A model generated the notes under the pieces. The model searched no databases, was not told where the DNA came from, and worked only from the letters and a program-made list of their open reading frames with translations. A program made the position numbers and the translations under genes. Of a stretch of 6,038 bases of DNA, positions 1 through 5,922 are shown piece by piece (positions within the stretch are counted from its first letter, which is position 1; each line of letters begins with the position of its first letter). Source of the stretch: JBCCFW01 sp039029535 (lineage in GTDB: Bacteria > Acidobacteriota > JBCCFW01). The stretch is taken from contig JBCCFW010000275.1 of NCBI GenBank assembly GCA_039029535.1, positions 1 to 6,038 on the forward strand, written 5' to 3'.

Positions 1-1
1 A

Positions 2-708
2 TACCAGCGCCCGGAGAATGCATCATCGCCAGGCGCTCCGCCCTGCGGCGTCTTCAGCGCAATCGTTGACAGCATCGGTATGAACGTCATCGCCCCGGTG
101 GTGGCGGCGGCGGCGCGCTCCTCATCGCCTCGACCACGCGCATCGACATCAACTCGCCCGGTCAGATCCTGTCCGTGGGTGGCAAGGGTGGAGAGGCCTG
201 CAACTCCGGCAGCGGCGGCGCCATCCGCCTCCTCGCGCCCATCGTCGCCGGTGACGGTCTCGTCGACGTCAATGGCGGTCTCAGTGACGTGTCCTGCTAC
301 CCCTGCCCGCGGCGAGCCGGCCACGGCCGCATCCGCATCGACGCTCTCGATCGTTCGAACCTCGCCCTCGACGTGCAGCCCAACGCGGCCCACGCCGTCG
401 GCTCGCTCATGCTCGTCGAGCCCGCCGGCGCCCCGACGCTGAGCATCACCATGGCCGGCGGCGAGGTGGTCGGTCCCGGGCCGACCTCCATCTTCCTGCC
501 CTTCGGCACCGCCACCACGCAAGACGTCGTCATCCAGGCCAGCGGCTTCGCCGACCCGATCGACGTGGTCCTCACCGTGACGCCCGAGAGCGGCGCGAAG
601 CGGCAGGTGACGGTCACCATCGACATGGACGTCGATCCCGACATGGCCACCGGCTCCATCGAGTTTGTCTCCAACACCGTGAACCAGGTCCACGCCTGGG
701 TGGAGTGA
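2..708 (+). CDS. Glycine-rich surface/secreted protein, 3' part only, with apparent frameshift
   Basis: This is the C-terminal part of a longer gene; the start lies outside the window. The main reading frame (codons from 97 to the TGA at 706) begins with six glycines (97-114), continues as GALLIAST-type beta-rich sequence with GGKGGE and SGSGGAIRL motifs, includes a CYPC cysteine pair (295-306) and an AGHGRIRID segment. It ends in an Ig-like, beta-rich domain from about 430, with alternating Val/Thr and no membrane helix. The layout of Gly-rich repeats, then GRIRI, then a short Ig-like tail recalls large extracellular proteins of myxobacteria, planctomycetes and acidobacteria; this is recall, not a search. 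Upstream, the same frame hits TGA at 67-69, while the frame starting at base 2 is open and reads plausibly (PGAPPCGVFSAIVDSIG). Adding one C to the C run at 93-96 joins the two frames cleanly, so either a sequencing deletion or a true frameshift is present. Function is unknown; a surface or matrix role is inference. Confidence 0.7.
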
Positions 709-740
709 GCTCGAGCGGTCGCTGAGCGGCCGACACGACG

Positions 741-769
741 GGCCCCGGTCGTCGAGGATGACCGGGGCC
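741..769 (+). terminator. Terminator-like hairpin after the glycine-rich gene
   Basis: A perfect 10-bp stem (GGCCCCGGTC at 741-750 with GACCGGGGCC at 760-769) encloses a 9-base loop, 33 bases after the upstream stop codon. The following bases (TTCGTGCGTTC) are only weakly T-rich, so termination may be incomplete. A smaller hairpin (716-722 with 726-732, loop TGA, one G-T pair) precedes it. Position and shape suit an end of transcription separating the surface-protein gene from the next operon. Confidence 0.55.
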
Positions 770-847
770 TTCGTGCGTTCAGGCGGTGAATCGCGGTAAG
801 CGAGCCAAGAACGAAGACCGTCGTGACATGATCCGCCCCGCTAACCC

Positions 848-852
848 GGAGG
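848..852 (+). promoter_or_regulatory. Shine-Dalgarno GGAGG favouring the ATG at 864
   Basis: GGAGG lies 11 bases before the ATG at 864. The other in-frame starts, GTG 786 and ATG 828, have no comparable site at normal spacing. This decides the start chosen for the coiled-coil gene. I see no convincing promoter in 770-863. Confidence 0.55.
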
Positions 853-863
853 CCGCTCCCGCC

Positions 864-1271
864 ATGGCGGAGCATGAGTCGAGCAGCGACAGCCACACTC
901 TCGAGTCGATCCGCGCGATCCTCGTCGGTGACGAGCTGAGGAACCTGCGCACCCGTCTCGATCGTCTCGAGGAGACGGTCGGCACCCTCGCGACCGAGCT
1001 GCGGTCCAAGATGGACCACCAGGTCGACACCCTGAAGGCCGAGGTCGACACGAAGGCGCAGCGGACGCACGACGACGTGAGCGGGGTCGAGGCATCGATC
1101 CAGCAGCTGCGCAGCGATGTCGACAGCCGCTTCGGCGAGCTCACGACCAGCCAGTCGGCCCTCATCGATCAGGTCAAGGGACAGCTCGAGCGTCTCGCCG
1201 AGGCCAGCACCGACCGGGGTGAGCTGGCCGACTCGCTCCGTCGTCTCGCCGACCGACTCGCGCGCAAGTGA
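864..1271 (+). CDS. Small cytosolic coiled-coil protein, first gene of the GTPase/OmpA-like operon
   Basis: A 135-residue protein of unknown function. The frame could start at GTG 786 (161 residues) or ATG 828. I prefer ATG 864 because of the GGAGG at 848 and because the shared motif described next then sits at the same distance from the N-terminus as in the next gene's product. No signal peptide or membrane segment is visible. Residues 8-24 (SDSHTLESIRAILVGDE) resemble residues 8-25 of the following protein. From about residue 25 to the end the sequence is charged and heptad-like (LRTRLDRLEETVGTLATEL, then long Glu/Asp/Arg/Leu stretches), with no Pro and a single Gly pair of note, as expected for a long coiled coil. 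The stop overlaps the next start (GTGA at 1268-1271), so the two are probably translated together and may act together. A scaffold or oligomerising partner for the OmpA-like protein or the GTPase is inference from context. Confidence 0.75.
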   Translation: MAEHESSSDSHTLESIRAILVGDELRNLRTRLDRLEETVGTLATELRSKMDHQVDTLKAEVDTKAQRTHDDVSGVEASIQQLRSDVDSRFGELTTSQSALIDQVKGQLERLAEASTDRGELADSLRRLADRLARK

Positions 1272-3001
1272 GCGAGAGCAGCACCACCAGCGACTCCCGC
1301 CACTCCCTCCGGGAGCTCCGCCGGCTCATCGCTGGCCCCGAGCGCGTCCGCATCGAGCACCTCGAGGAGCGCCTCGACGTCGACCAGCTCCTCGCCGAGG
1401 ACGTCTCGCGCTGCCTTCCCCAGGCCATCCGCCTGCGACCGGAGCGCGACCCGGCGATGGCCACGGCCCTGCGCGGCATCGTCGAAGAAGGCCTGCTCCG
1501 GGCCCTGCGGCGGGACCCGAAGGCCTTCGTCGAGGTCCTGTTTCCCCTTCTCGGGCCGATGATCCGTCGCAGCGTCCGCGAGAGCCTCCAGGCCATGACG
1601 ACCACCCTCGAGCGCCTGCTCGAGCACGGTCTCTCACCGGCCGCGTTCGCCTGGCGCATCGAGGCGCTGATGACCCGGCGACCGTTCGCACAGGTCGCCC
1701 TCTCGCACCTCCTCCGGTACCGGGTCGAGCACCTTTACTTGATCCACCGCGAGACCGGGACGCTCCTGACCCACCTCGACGCGGGCGCCGACGGCCTCGC
1801 GAACGAGTCACAGGACCAGGTCGCCGGCCTCCTCACCGCCATCAACGACTTCGCACGCGACGCCTTCGGTGCCGAGAAGGACGCCAACCTCGAAGCCTTC
1901 CGCGTCGGCGAGCTCGGTGTCCGCCTGGCGGCTGGCCCCCACGCCTTCCTCGCCGCCGTCACCCGGGGCAACCCGGAGCCACGGCTCAGCGAGCGACTGG
2001 TCGAGACCGTCGAGACCGTGCACCTGGAAATGGGTGAAGAGCTCGAAGGCTTCGACGGTCGGCTCGCCCCCTTCGCCCACGCCGACGAGCTGCTGCGGCC
2101 CTGCCTCATCACCGAGCTCAAGCCACCGTCGCCGCTGGTGTCGATCCTGGCCCGCGCCCTGTTGTTCCTGGTGCCCCTGGTGCTGTTGGGGCTCCTCGGC
2201 TGGGGAATCTGGCATCTCGTGCAGCCCAACGCGCTCGAGCTTCGGGCCGCCGATCTCGCGGCGCGGATCGATCGCGAGCCGGGCTACGAAGTGCATCGTC
2301 ATTCAATCGAAGGCGGGCAAGTCACCCTCCACGGCCACCGGGATCCCCTCGCGGAGCCGACCGAGGACGTGCTGGCGCGGGTCGCCGACGACCGCCTGGA
2401 GCTCGCGCTCACGCCGGCCCCCTCGCCGGATCCCGTCCTGGTCACCCGGCGCGCCCGCCGGCTGCTCGATCCTCCCGCCACCGTCACCCTCGGGGTCGAT
2501 CACACCGGGCTGCTCACGCTCAACGGTGAGGCGTCGCACGACTGGGTCGAACGGGCGAAGGTCGTCGCTCCCTCGCTGGCCGGGGTGACGGACCTCCGGA
2601 TGACGGTGGTCGATGCCGACCTCGCCCGATTCCGCCGCAGCCGCGAGGAGCTCGAGAGCATCGAGCTTCGCTTCGGCAAGGGCAGCTCGCGTCTCAGCCC
2701 TTCCTCCGAGGGCGAGCTCGACCGCATCGCCGCGCTCGCGCGCGAGCTCCTCGAGCTCGGCAACAAGCTCGGAGGCCGACCCAGCGTCGCTCTCCTCGGC
2801 TTCGCCCCAGGCCGTGGGCTGGCCGGACAGGACCTGCGTCGGGCCCGGGCGACGCGCGTGAGCGAAGCCCTGCAGGCCCGCGGCCTCCCGTCGCGCTGGC
2901 TCGAGCTGCCCCCCGGCGGTGCGCTCGATCCCGGCACGGCCGGCACGGCCGCTGCCGACGAGCTGGGCCTGCGTCTCGAGCTACGAGGGCCGCTGCCATG
3001 A
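1268..3001 (+). CDS. OmpA-like single-span envelope protein with large cytoplasmic N-terminal domain
   Basis: A 577-residue protein starting at GTG, which overlaps the previous stop; no separate Shine-Dalgarno is visible, so coupling is likely. Residues 1-290 form a soluble, mainly helical region without a signal peptide, carrying conserved-looking stretches such as RRDPKAFVEVLFPLLGPMIR (82-101, helical, Pro/Gly-marked) and YRVEHLYLIHRETG (151-164). Residues about 292-318 are one strong hydrophobic helix (LLFLVPLVLLGLLGWGIW). After it come BON-like segments; the clearer is about 395-450, with the pattern VTLGV..GLLTLNGEA..GVTDLRMTV. Residues about 463-575 resemble the OmpA/MotB C-terminal domain (ELRFGKGSSRLSPSSEGELD, then GFAPGRG and LRRARATRV). 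Expected topology is N-terminus in the cytosol and C-terminus in the periplasm. The usual Asp of the peptidoglycan-binding site is Pro514 here, while Arg527 is kept, so binding to diaminopimelate is uncertain. It sits between a coiled-coil gene and a Ras-like GTPase gene, with 4-base overlaps on both sides, so it is probably the membrane anchor of their complex. Specific function is unknown. Confidence 0.85.
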   Translation: MSESSTTSDSRHSLRELRRLIAGPERVRIEHLEERLDVDQLLAEDVSRCLPQAIRLRPERDPAMATALRGIVEEGLLRALRRDPKAFVEVLFPLLGPMIRRSVRESLQAMTTTLERLLEHGLSPAAFAWRIEALMTRRPFAQVALSHLLRYRVEHLYLIHRETGTLLTHLDAGADGLANESQDQVAGLLTAINDFARDAFGAEKDANLEAFRVGELGVRLAAGPHAFLAAVTRGNPEPRLSERLVETVETVHLEMGEELEGFDGRLAPFAHADELLRPCLITELKPPSPLVSILARALLFLVPLVLLGLLGWGIWHLVQPNALELRAADLAARIDREPGYEVHRHSIEGGQVTLHGHRDPLAEPTEDVLARVADDRLELALTPAPSPDPVLVTRRARRLLDPPATVTLGVDHTGLLTLNGEASHDWVERAKVVAPSLAGVTDLRMTVVDADLARFRRSREELESIELRFGKGSSRLSPSSEGELDRIAALARELLELGNKLGGRPSVALLGFAPGRGLAGQDLRRARATRVSEALQARGLPSRWLELPPGGALDPGTAGTAAADELGLRLELRGPLP

Positions 3002-3513
3002 GCGAGACCGACTACGCCTTCAAGATCGCGATGGTCGGGAGCTTCGCCGTGGGCAAGACGAGCCTGGTCCGTCGGCACGTCGAGGGCATCTTCGACGAGA
3101 AGTACCAGTCGACCATCGGCGTGAAGGTCGACCGCAAGGTGATGGAGCACGGGGAGCGGAAGATCACGCTCGTCCTCTGGGACCTGGCCGGAGAGGACCG
3201 CTTCCACCGACTCGAGACCTCCTACCTCCGCGGCGCCGCTGGCTACCTGCTGGTCGCCGACGGCACCCGTCCCAACACGCTCGAGGTCGCCGAGGAGCTG
3301 GACCGGCGAGCCCAGGAAGCCTTGCCCGGCCGACCCCGTCGCCTGCTGGTGAACAAGCTCGACCTCAAGGACCGCTGGGCGACCCCGTGGGAAGAGCTGG
3401 AGAAGAAGGCCTCGGCCATCGCGCCGCTCCACGTGACGAGCGCCAAGACCGGTGAGGGCGTGGAAGAGGCGTTCGGCGACCTGACCGACGACGTGCTCGA
3501 TGCCCTGGGCTGA
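2998..3513 (+). CDS. Ras/Rab-like small GTPase
   Basis: A complete 171-residue G domain with nothing attached. Visible motifs: G1 GSFAVGKTS (14-22), G2 Thr39 in STIG, G3 WDLAGED (61-67), G4 NKLD (119-122) and G5 TSAK (147-150). The stretch RFHRLETSYLRGAAGYLLV after G3 is strikingly Rab-like. It should bind GTP/GDP and act as a cytosolic switch. Aligned to Ras, Gly12 and Gly13 correspond to Phe16 and Ala17, and the catalytic Gln61 to Glu66, so intrinsic hydrolysis may be slow or use other residues; from memory, Glu here is usual in bacterial relatives. There is no C-terminal cysteine for lipid attachment, so membrane recruitment would need a protein partner. The ATG overlaps the preceding stop (ATGA) and has GAGGG at 2985-2989, 8 bases upstream. 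The overlap with the OmpA-like gene suggests that protein's cytoplasmic domain is its partner. No GAP or exchange factor is recognisable in the window. Confidence 0.93.
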   Translation: MSETDYAFKIAMVGSFAVGKTSLVRRHVEGIFDEKYQSTIGVKVDRKVMEHGERKITLVLWDLAGEDRFHRLETSYLRGAAGYLLVADGTRPNTLEVAEELDRRAQEALPGRPRRLLVNKLDLKDRWATPWEELEKKASAIAPLHVTSAKTGEGVEEAFGDLTDDVLDALG

Positions 3514-3582
3514 CGGCCACGGGACGATGGTCCACGGCTTGCACGATCACCCAGCGGTCCCTCTCAGAGATCGGAAGCGACA

Positions 3583-3648
3583 CGTTTCGTCACGGATGCG
3601 GTCGTTTCCTCACCGCGGAGCTGTCCCATCCCGCGTCCAGAAACGACC
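3583..3648 (+). promoter_or_regulatory. Repeated CGTTTC motif and dyad before the histidine kinase gene
   Basis: The 162-base gap between the GTPase and kinase genes holds CGTTTCGTCAC (3583-3593) and CGTTTCCTCAC (3603-3613), a 10-of-11 match spaced exactly 20 bases (about two helix turns). A third, inverted copy of the core, GAAACG, lies at 3640-3645. GGTCGTTTC (3600-3608) and GAAACGACC (3640-3648) form a 9-bp dyad with a 31-base loop. This could be an operator or an RNA hairpin. I see no good -35/-10 pair here, and short repeats arise by chance in GC-rich DNA. Confidence 0.25.
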
Positions 3649-3675
3649 CGCTCACCGGCCGAACCGTCTCCGGGG

Positions 3676-4779
3676 ATGAGGCGGGACGAATCTCTCCCAC
3701 TCGAGCTCGCGGAGGTCCTCGGCGTCCACGTGCTCCGACCCCGAGGCGATGCTCTCGAGCCCTTGACCCCGCTCCCGGGGTGGCTCGAGGGCCTGCTCTC
3801 TGGTCATCTCGGTCCGTCGACGACCGCCGAAGCACGGCTGTCGTTCCTCGGTCTGTTTCTCGAGGACGCCCAGCGGCACTGGTCCATTCATGCGACCGAG
3901 CCACTTTCTTCCGGACCCTGGGAGGAGCGCGATCCCGAGGGCCTGCCCCGTCACCTCGAGGCCATGGCCATTCAGGCGTCGGGTCGTCCCTACGTGATCT
4001 TGACCAGTGGAGCCTCGCCCTTCCTCCGCGCCCGTCAGGCCGTGAGCTTCTTCCGGGAAGCGCAGCTCGAACACGAAGAGCTCGTGAGGGAGATGCAGGT
4101 CCGCGACCTCCTTCTTCATTGCATCGTTCACGACATGGGTGGCCCCCTCACCGCTCTCTCGGGAGCGCTCAAGCTCCTGCGCGAGGCTCCGGATGAGGGC
4201 GATCAGGCGGTCCTCCTCGATGCCGGCGAGCGGGCGATGACTCGTCTCCAGCAGCTCGTCCGGGACACCCTCGCCTCGTTCGGGGCCGGTCTCGAGAGCC
4301 TCGATGGCCAGGGCCAAGGCGAGCCCGCCGATCTCCTCCGCTGCGCCGAAGACGTGCGGGAAGAGCTGCTGCCGGCCTTCGCCGGCAAGGGCGTGCATCT
4401 CGACCTCGAGACTGCGGACCGCGGCTCGTGGGATTGCGCCGGCGAGGGATCTCGTCTGCGTCGGGTCGTCGCGAACCTCCTGGAAAATGCCCTTCGTCAC
4501 TCGCCAGCCGGCAGCACGGTCTGGTTGCGATTGGACCGTCCCGTACCTGGGTCGTTACGCCTCCGCGTGGAGGATCAGGGACCTGGGATCCCCGCAGAAT
4601 TGAGCGCGCGCATCTCCGAGCGTGGCGTTCAGGGGCGGGAAAACGCCGGTCGCGCCGGGCTCGGACTCCACTACTGCCGCGCCACCCTGGAACGGTGGGG
4701 CGGACGGTTCGGACATCAGAATAATCTGGACCGCGGGGCGTGCTTTTGGCTACAGCTAAACGAGGCAGCAGGGCATTGA
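3676..4779 (+). CDS. Soluble sensor histidine kinase (HisKA + HATPase_c)
   Basis: A 367-residue kinase with no membrane helix or signal peptide, so it should act in the cytosol. Residues about 1-125 are an uncharacterised input domain, possibly PAS-like, with FLGLFLEDAQRHW (57-69) and LSSGPWEERD (77-86). A helical linker (about 125-145) leads to the H-box LLLHCIVHDMGGPLTAL, where His152 is the likely phosphorylated residue. The ATP-binding domain shows the N-box NLLENALRHS (Asn267, Asn271), G1 box EDQGPGIP (Asp300) and G2 box GLGLHYC (328-334). All key residues are present, so it should autophosphorylate. No response regulator lies in the window, so the target is unknown. The ATG at 3676 is the first possible start in this frame after the GTPase stop, but it lacks a well-spaced Shine-Dalgarno (only GGGG touching the ATG), so the start is less sure. 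Being downstream of the GTPase suggests a shared pathway; the 162-base gap means it could have its own promoter. Confidence 0.9.
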   Translation: MRRDESLPLELAEVLGVHVLRPRGDALEPLTPLPGWLEGLLSGHLGPSTTAEARLSFLGLFLEDAQRHWSIHATEPLSSGPWEERDPEGLPRHLEAMAIQASGRPYVILTSGASPFLRARQAVSFFREAQLEHEELVREMQVRDLLLHCIVHDMGGPLTALSGALKLLREAPDEGDQAVLLDAGERAMTRLQQLVRDTLASFGAGLESLDGQGQGEPADLLRCAEDVREELLPAFAGKGVHLDLETADRGSWDCAGEGSRLRRVVANLLENALRHSPAGSTVWLRLDRPVPGSLRLRVEDQGPGIPAELSARISERGVQGRENAGRAGLGLHYCRATLERWGGRFGHQNNLDRGACFWLQLNEAAGH

Positions 4780-4805
4780 GCTGTTACACCGAGCCGTCAT
4801 AGAAT
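4776..4805 (+). promoter_or_regulatory. Candidate sigma-70-type promoter
   Basis: TTGAGC (4776-4781) and TAGAAT (4800-4805) are separated by 18 bases and match the -35 and -10 consensus at 4 and 5 of 6 positions. The site begins over the stop codon of the kinase gene, in a locally AT-richer stretch, and would give a leader of roughly 215 bases for the gene at 5028. No intrinsic terminator for the kinase transcript is visible, so read-through is also possible. Confidence 0.3.
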
Positions 4806-4905
4806 CATCTGGTCTCGTTACATTCTCAGCCAGCCCACCCGCACTTCTTCACGTCCCAAGCGTCCTAGACGGTCGCGGGCGAGGGCTTCCGAGTCATCTC
4901 CAACT

Positions 4906-4921
4906 TGGCATCGCTCCTGCA
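4906..4921 (+). promoter_or_regulatory. Candidate sigma-54 promoter (-24/-12)
   Basis: TGGCATCGCTCCTGCA fits the sigma-54 consensus TGGCACG-N4-TTGCA. The GG (4907-4908) and GC (4919-4920) elements have the exact required spacing, and only two conserved positions differ. Transcription would start near 4932, giving a leader of about 96 bases for the gene at 5028. If real, expression would need an enhancer-binding activator and could respond to a signal. It was found by eye. Confidence 0.45.
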
Positions 4922-5013
4922 ATGCCTCTGACCGCACTTCCGAGTACTGCGTCCGCGCTTCCGGTGGGGGCTCCCCGCTAGCACCGTCGGCCAGCCTCGG
5001 CTCCATCCGACCC

Positions 5014-5019
5014 AAGGAG
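5014..5019 (+). promoter_or_regulatory. Strong Shine-Dalgarno AAGGAG
   Basis: AAGGAG lies 8 bases before the ATG at 5028, near-ideal sequence and spacing. It confirms that start and suggests high translation, in contrast to the weak sites upstream in the window. Confidence 0.8.
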
Positions 5020-5027
5020 TTCACTGA

Positions 5028-5879
5028 ATGTCCAAGCGAATCCTGGCGGCCGTGAGTTCGGCAGCCGTCCTCCTCGTCTCCACGTCCGCAGTCGCGCAGT
5101 ACCAGACCCGTGAGTACGGCGGCTCCAGCGCCGTTCACAACGCGGCCGACCTCCCGCCGAACGCCCGTCCGGGCGAGTGCTACGCGCGCGTCTACGTTCC
5201 GCCGCAGTACCAGACCCAGACCGAGCAGATCCTCAAGGCCGAGGCCTCCGAGCGTCTTTCGATCATCCCCGCGACCTACGACACCGTCACCGAGCAGGTG
5301 ATGGTCAAGCCGCCGACCGAGCAGCTCGTCGAGGTCCCCGCCCGCTACGAGAACCGCACCGAGACCATCCAGGTCGCCCCGGCGCGCACCGAGTGGCAGA
5401 AGGGCCCCTGTGATCCGAAGCGTGAGGTTGCCAACGCGACCGGTGAGTGCCTCTGCCTCGTCGAGATCCCGCCGCGTTACAAGACCGTCAACCAGCGCGT
5501 CATGGTCGCTCCGCCGACCACCAAGCGCGTGACGAGCCCTGCGCAGTACAAGACGATTACGAAGACCGTCATGGTCAACCCCGCCCAGGAGCAGCGCACC
5601 CCGATCCCCGCCGAGTACCAGACGGTCACTCGCCAGGTGATGGTTTCCGATGCTTCCATGAAGTGGGTCGAGATCGACTGCAACACCCGCGCTCCCATCA
5701 TGGACCGCGACACCTGCATGGCCCTCCAGCGCGCCCTCAAGGCCAACGGCCATGACCCGGGCCCGATCGACGGCATCTTCGGCGTCCAGACCCGCGGCGC
5801 CCTCCGCTCCTTCCAGGAAGCCAACAACCTGTCCGTTGGCGGCCTCACCTCCGAGACTCGCCGCGCCCTCGGCATGTGA
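5028..5879 (+). CDS. Secreted repeat protein with C-terminal peptidoglycan-binding domain
   Basis: A 283-residue exported protein. Residues 1-23 are a signal peptide (MSKR, hydrophobic core AVSSAAVLLVSTS, cleavage after Ala-Val-Ala23). Residues 58-126 and 148-216 each hold three 23-residue units of the pattern P-x-x-Y-x-T-x-T-x-x-V-M-V-x-P, with tyrosines at 61, 84, 107 and at 151, 174, 197. Residues about 228-282 form a PG_binding_1 domain (LQRALKANGHDPGPIDGIFG, then TRGALRSFQEANNL and GGLTSETRRALG). The mature protein has six cysteines (51, 128, 141, 143, 218, 230), likely disulfide-bonded in the periplasm. No catalytic domain is present, so a structural or wall-anchoring role is inferred. 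From memory, secreted proteins with similar YxTVTxxVMV repeats plus this domain are common in marine bacteria and lack a known function. It is probably monocistronic: its own promoter candidates and Shine-Dalgarno lie upstream and a strong terminator follows. No lipobox is seen. Confidence 0.9.
   Translation: MSKRILAAVSSAAVLLVSTSAVAQYQTREYGGSSAVHNAADLPPNARPGECYARVYVPPQYQTQTEQILKAEASERLSIIPATYDTVTEQVMVKPPTEQLVEVPARYENRTETIQVAPARTEWQKGPCDPKREVANATGECLCLVEIPPRYKTVNQRVMVAPPTTKRVTSPAQYKTITKTVMVNPAQEQRTPIPAEYQTVTRQVMVSDASMKWVEIDCNTRAPIMDRDTCMALQRALKANGHDPGPIDGIFGVQTRGALRSFQEANNLSVGGLTSETRRALGM
5172..5681 (+). repeat. Two-copy 270-base coding duplication built of 69-base units
   Basis: Within the gene at 5028, residues 49-128 (5172-5411) and 139-218 (5442-5681) are two copies of one block, offset by exactly 90 residues. 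Each opens with GEC, has three 23-residue units starting at Pro (5199-5405 and 5469-5675), a Trp in the third unit (123 and 213) and closes with Cys (128 and 218). Similarity is mainly at protein level, so the duplication is old. Confidence 0.8.
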
Positions 5880-5922
5880 GTCTCTTCTCGGACCGGAGCT
5901 CGCCTCCGGACTGAGATGAAAG

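Noticed and set aside
297..1070. Minus-strand open frame of 257 codons across the first gene end and coiled-coil gene
   Set aside because: It spans the terminator-like hairpin and two well-supported + strand frames, and its translation has no recognisable domain; it is a GC-rich shadow.
1117..2037. Plus-strand open frame of 306 codons overlapping the OmpA-like gene
   Set aside because: The product is almost wholly Arg/Pro/Ala/Gly, typical of a shifted frame in GC-rich DNA.
2210..2223. TGGCAT...TGCA resembling a sigma-54 promoter inside the OmpA-like gene
   Set aside because: The GG to GC distance is two bases too short, and the site lies in the coding sequence of the membrane helix.
3522..3532. 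Short hairpin just after the GTPase stop as a terminator
   Set aside because: Only a 4-bp stem (GGAC/GTCC) with no T run follows.
3511..3675. GTPase and kinase genes share a frame with only the TGA at 3511-3513 between them, suggesting a read-through fusion
   Set aside because: The 54 codons between have G or C at the third position in only 30 cases, unlike the genes on either side, and the translation has no domain-like features. The lack of stops is expected by chance in such GC-rich sequence.
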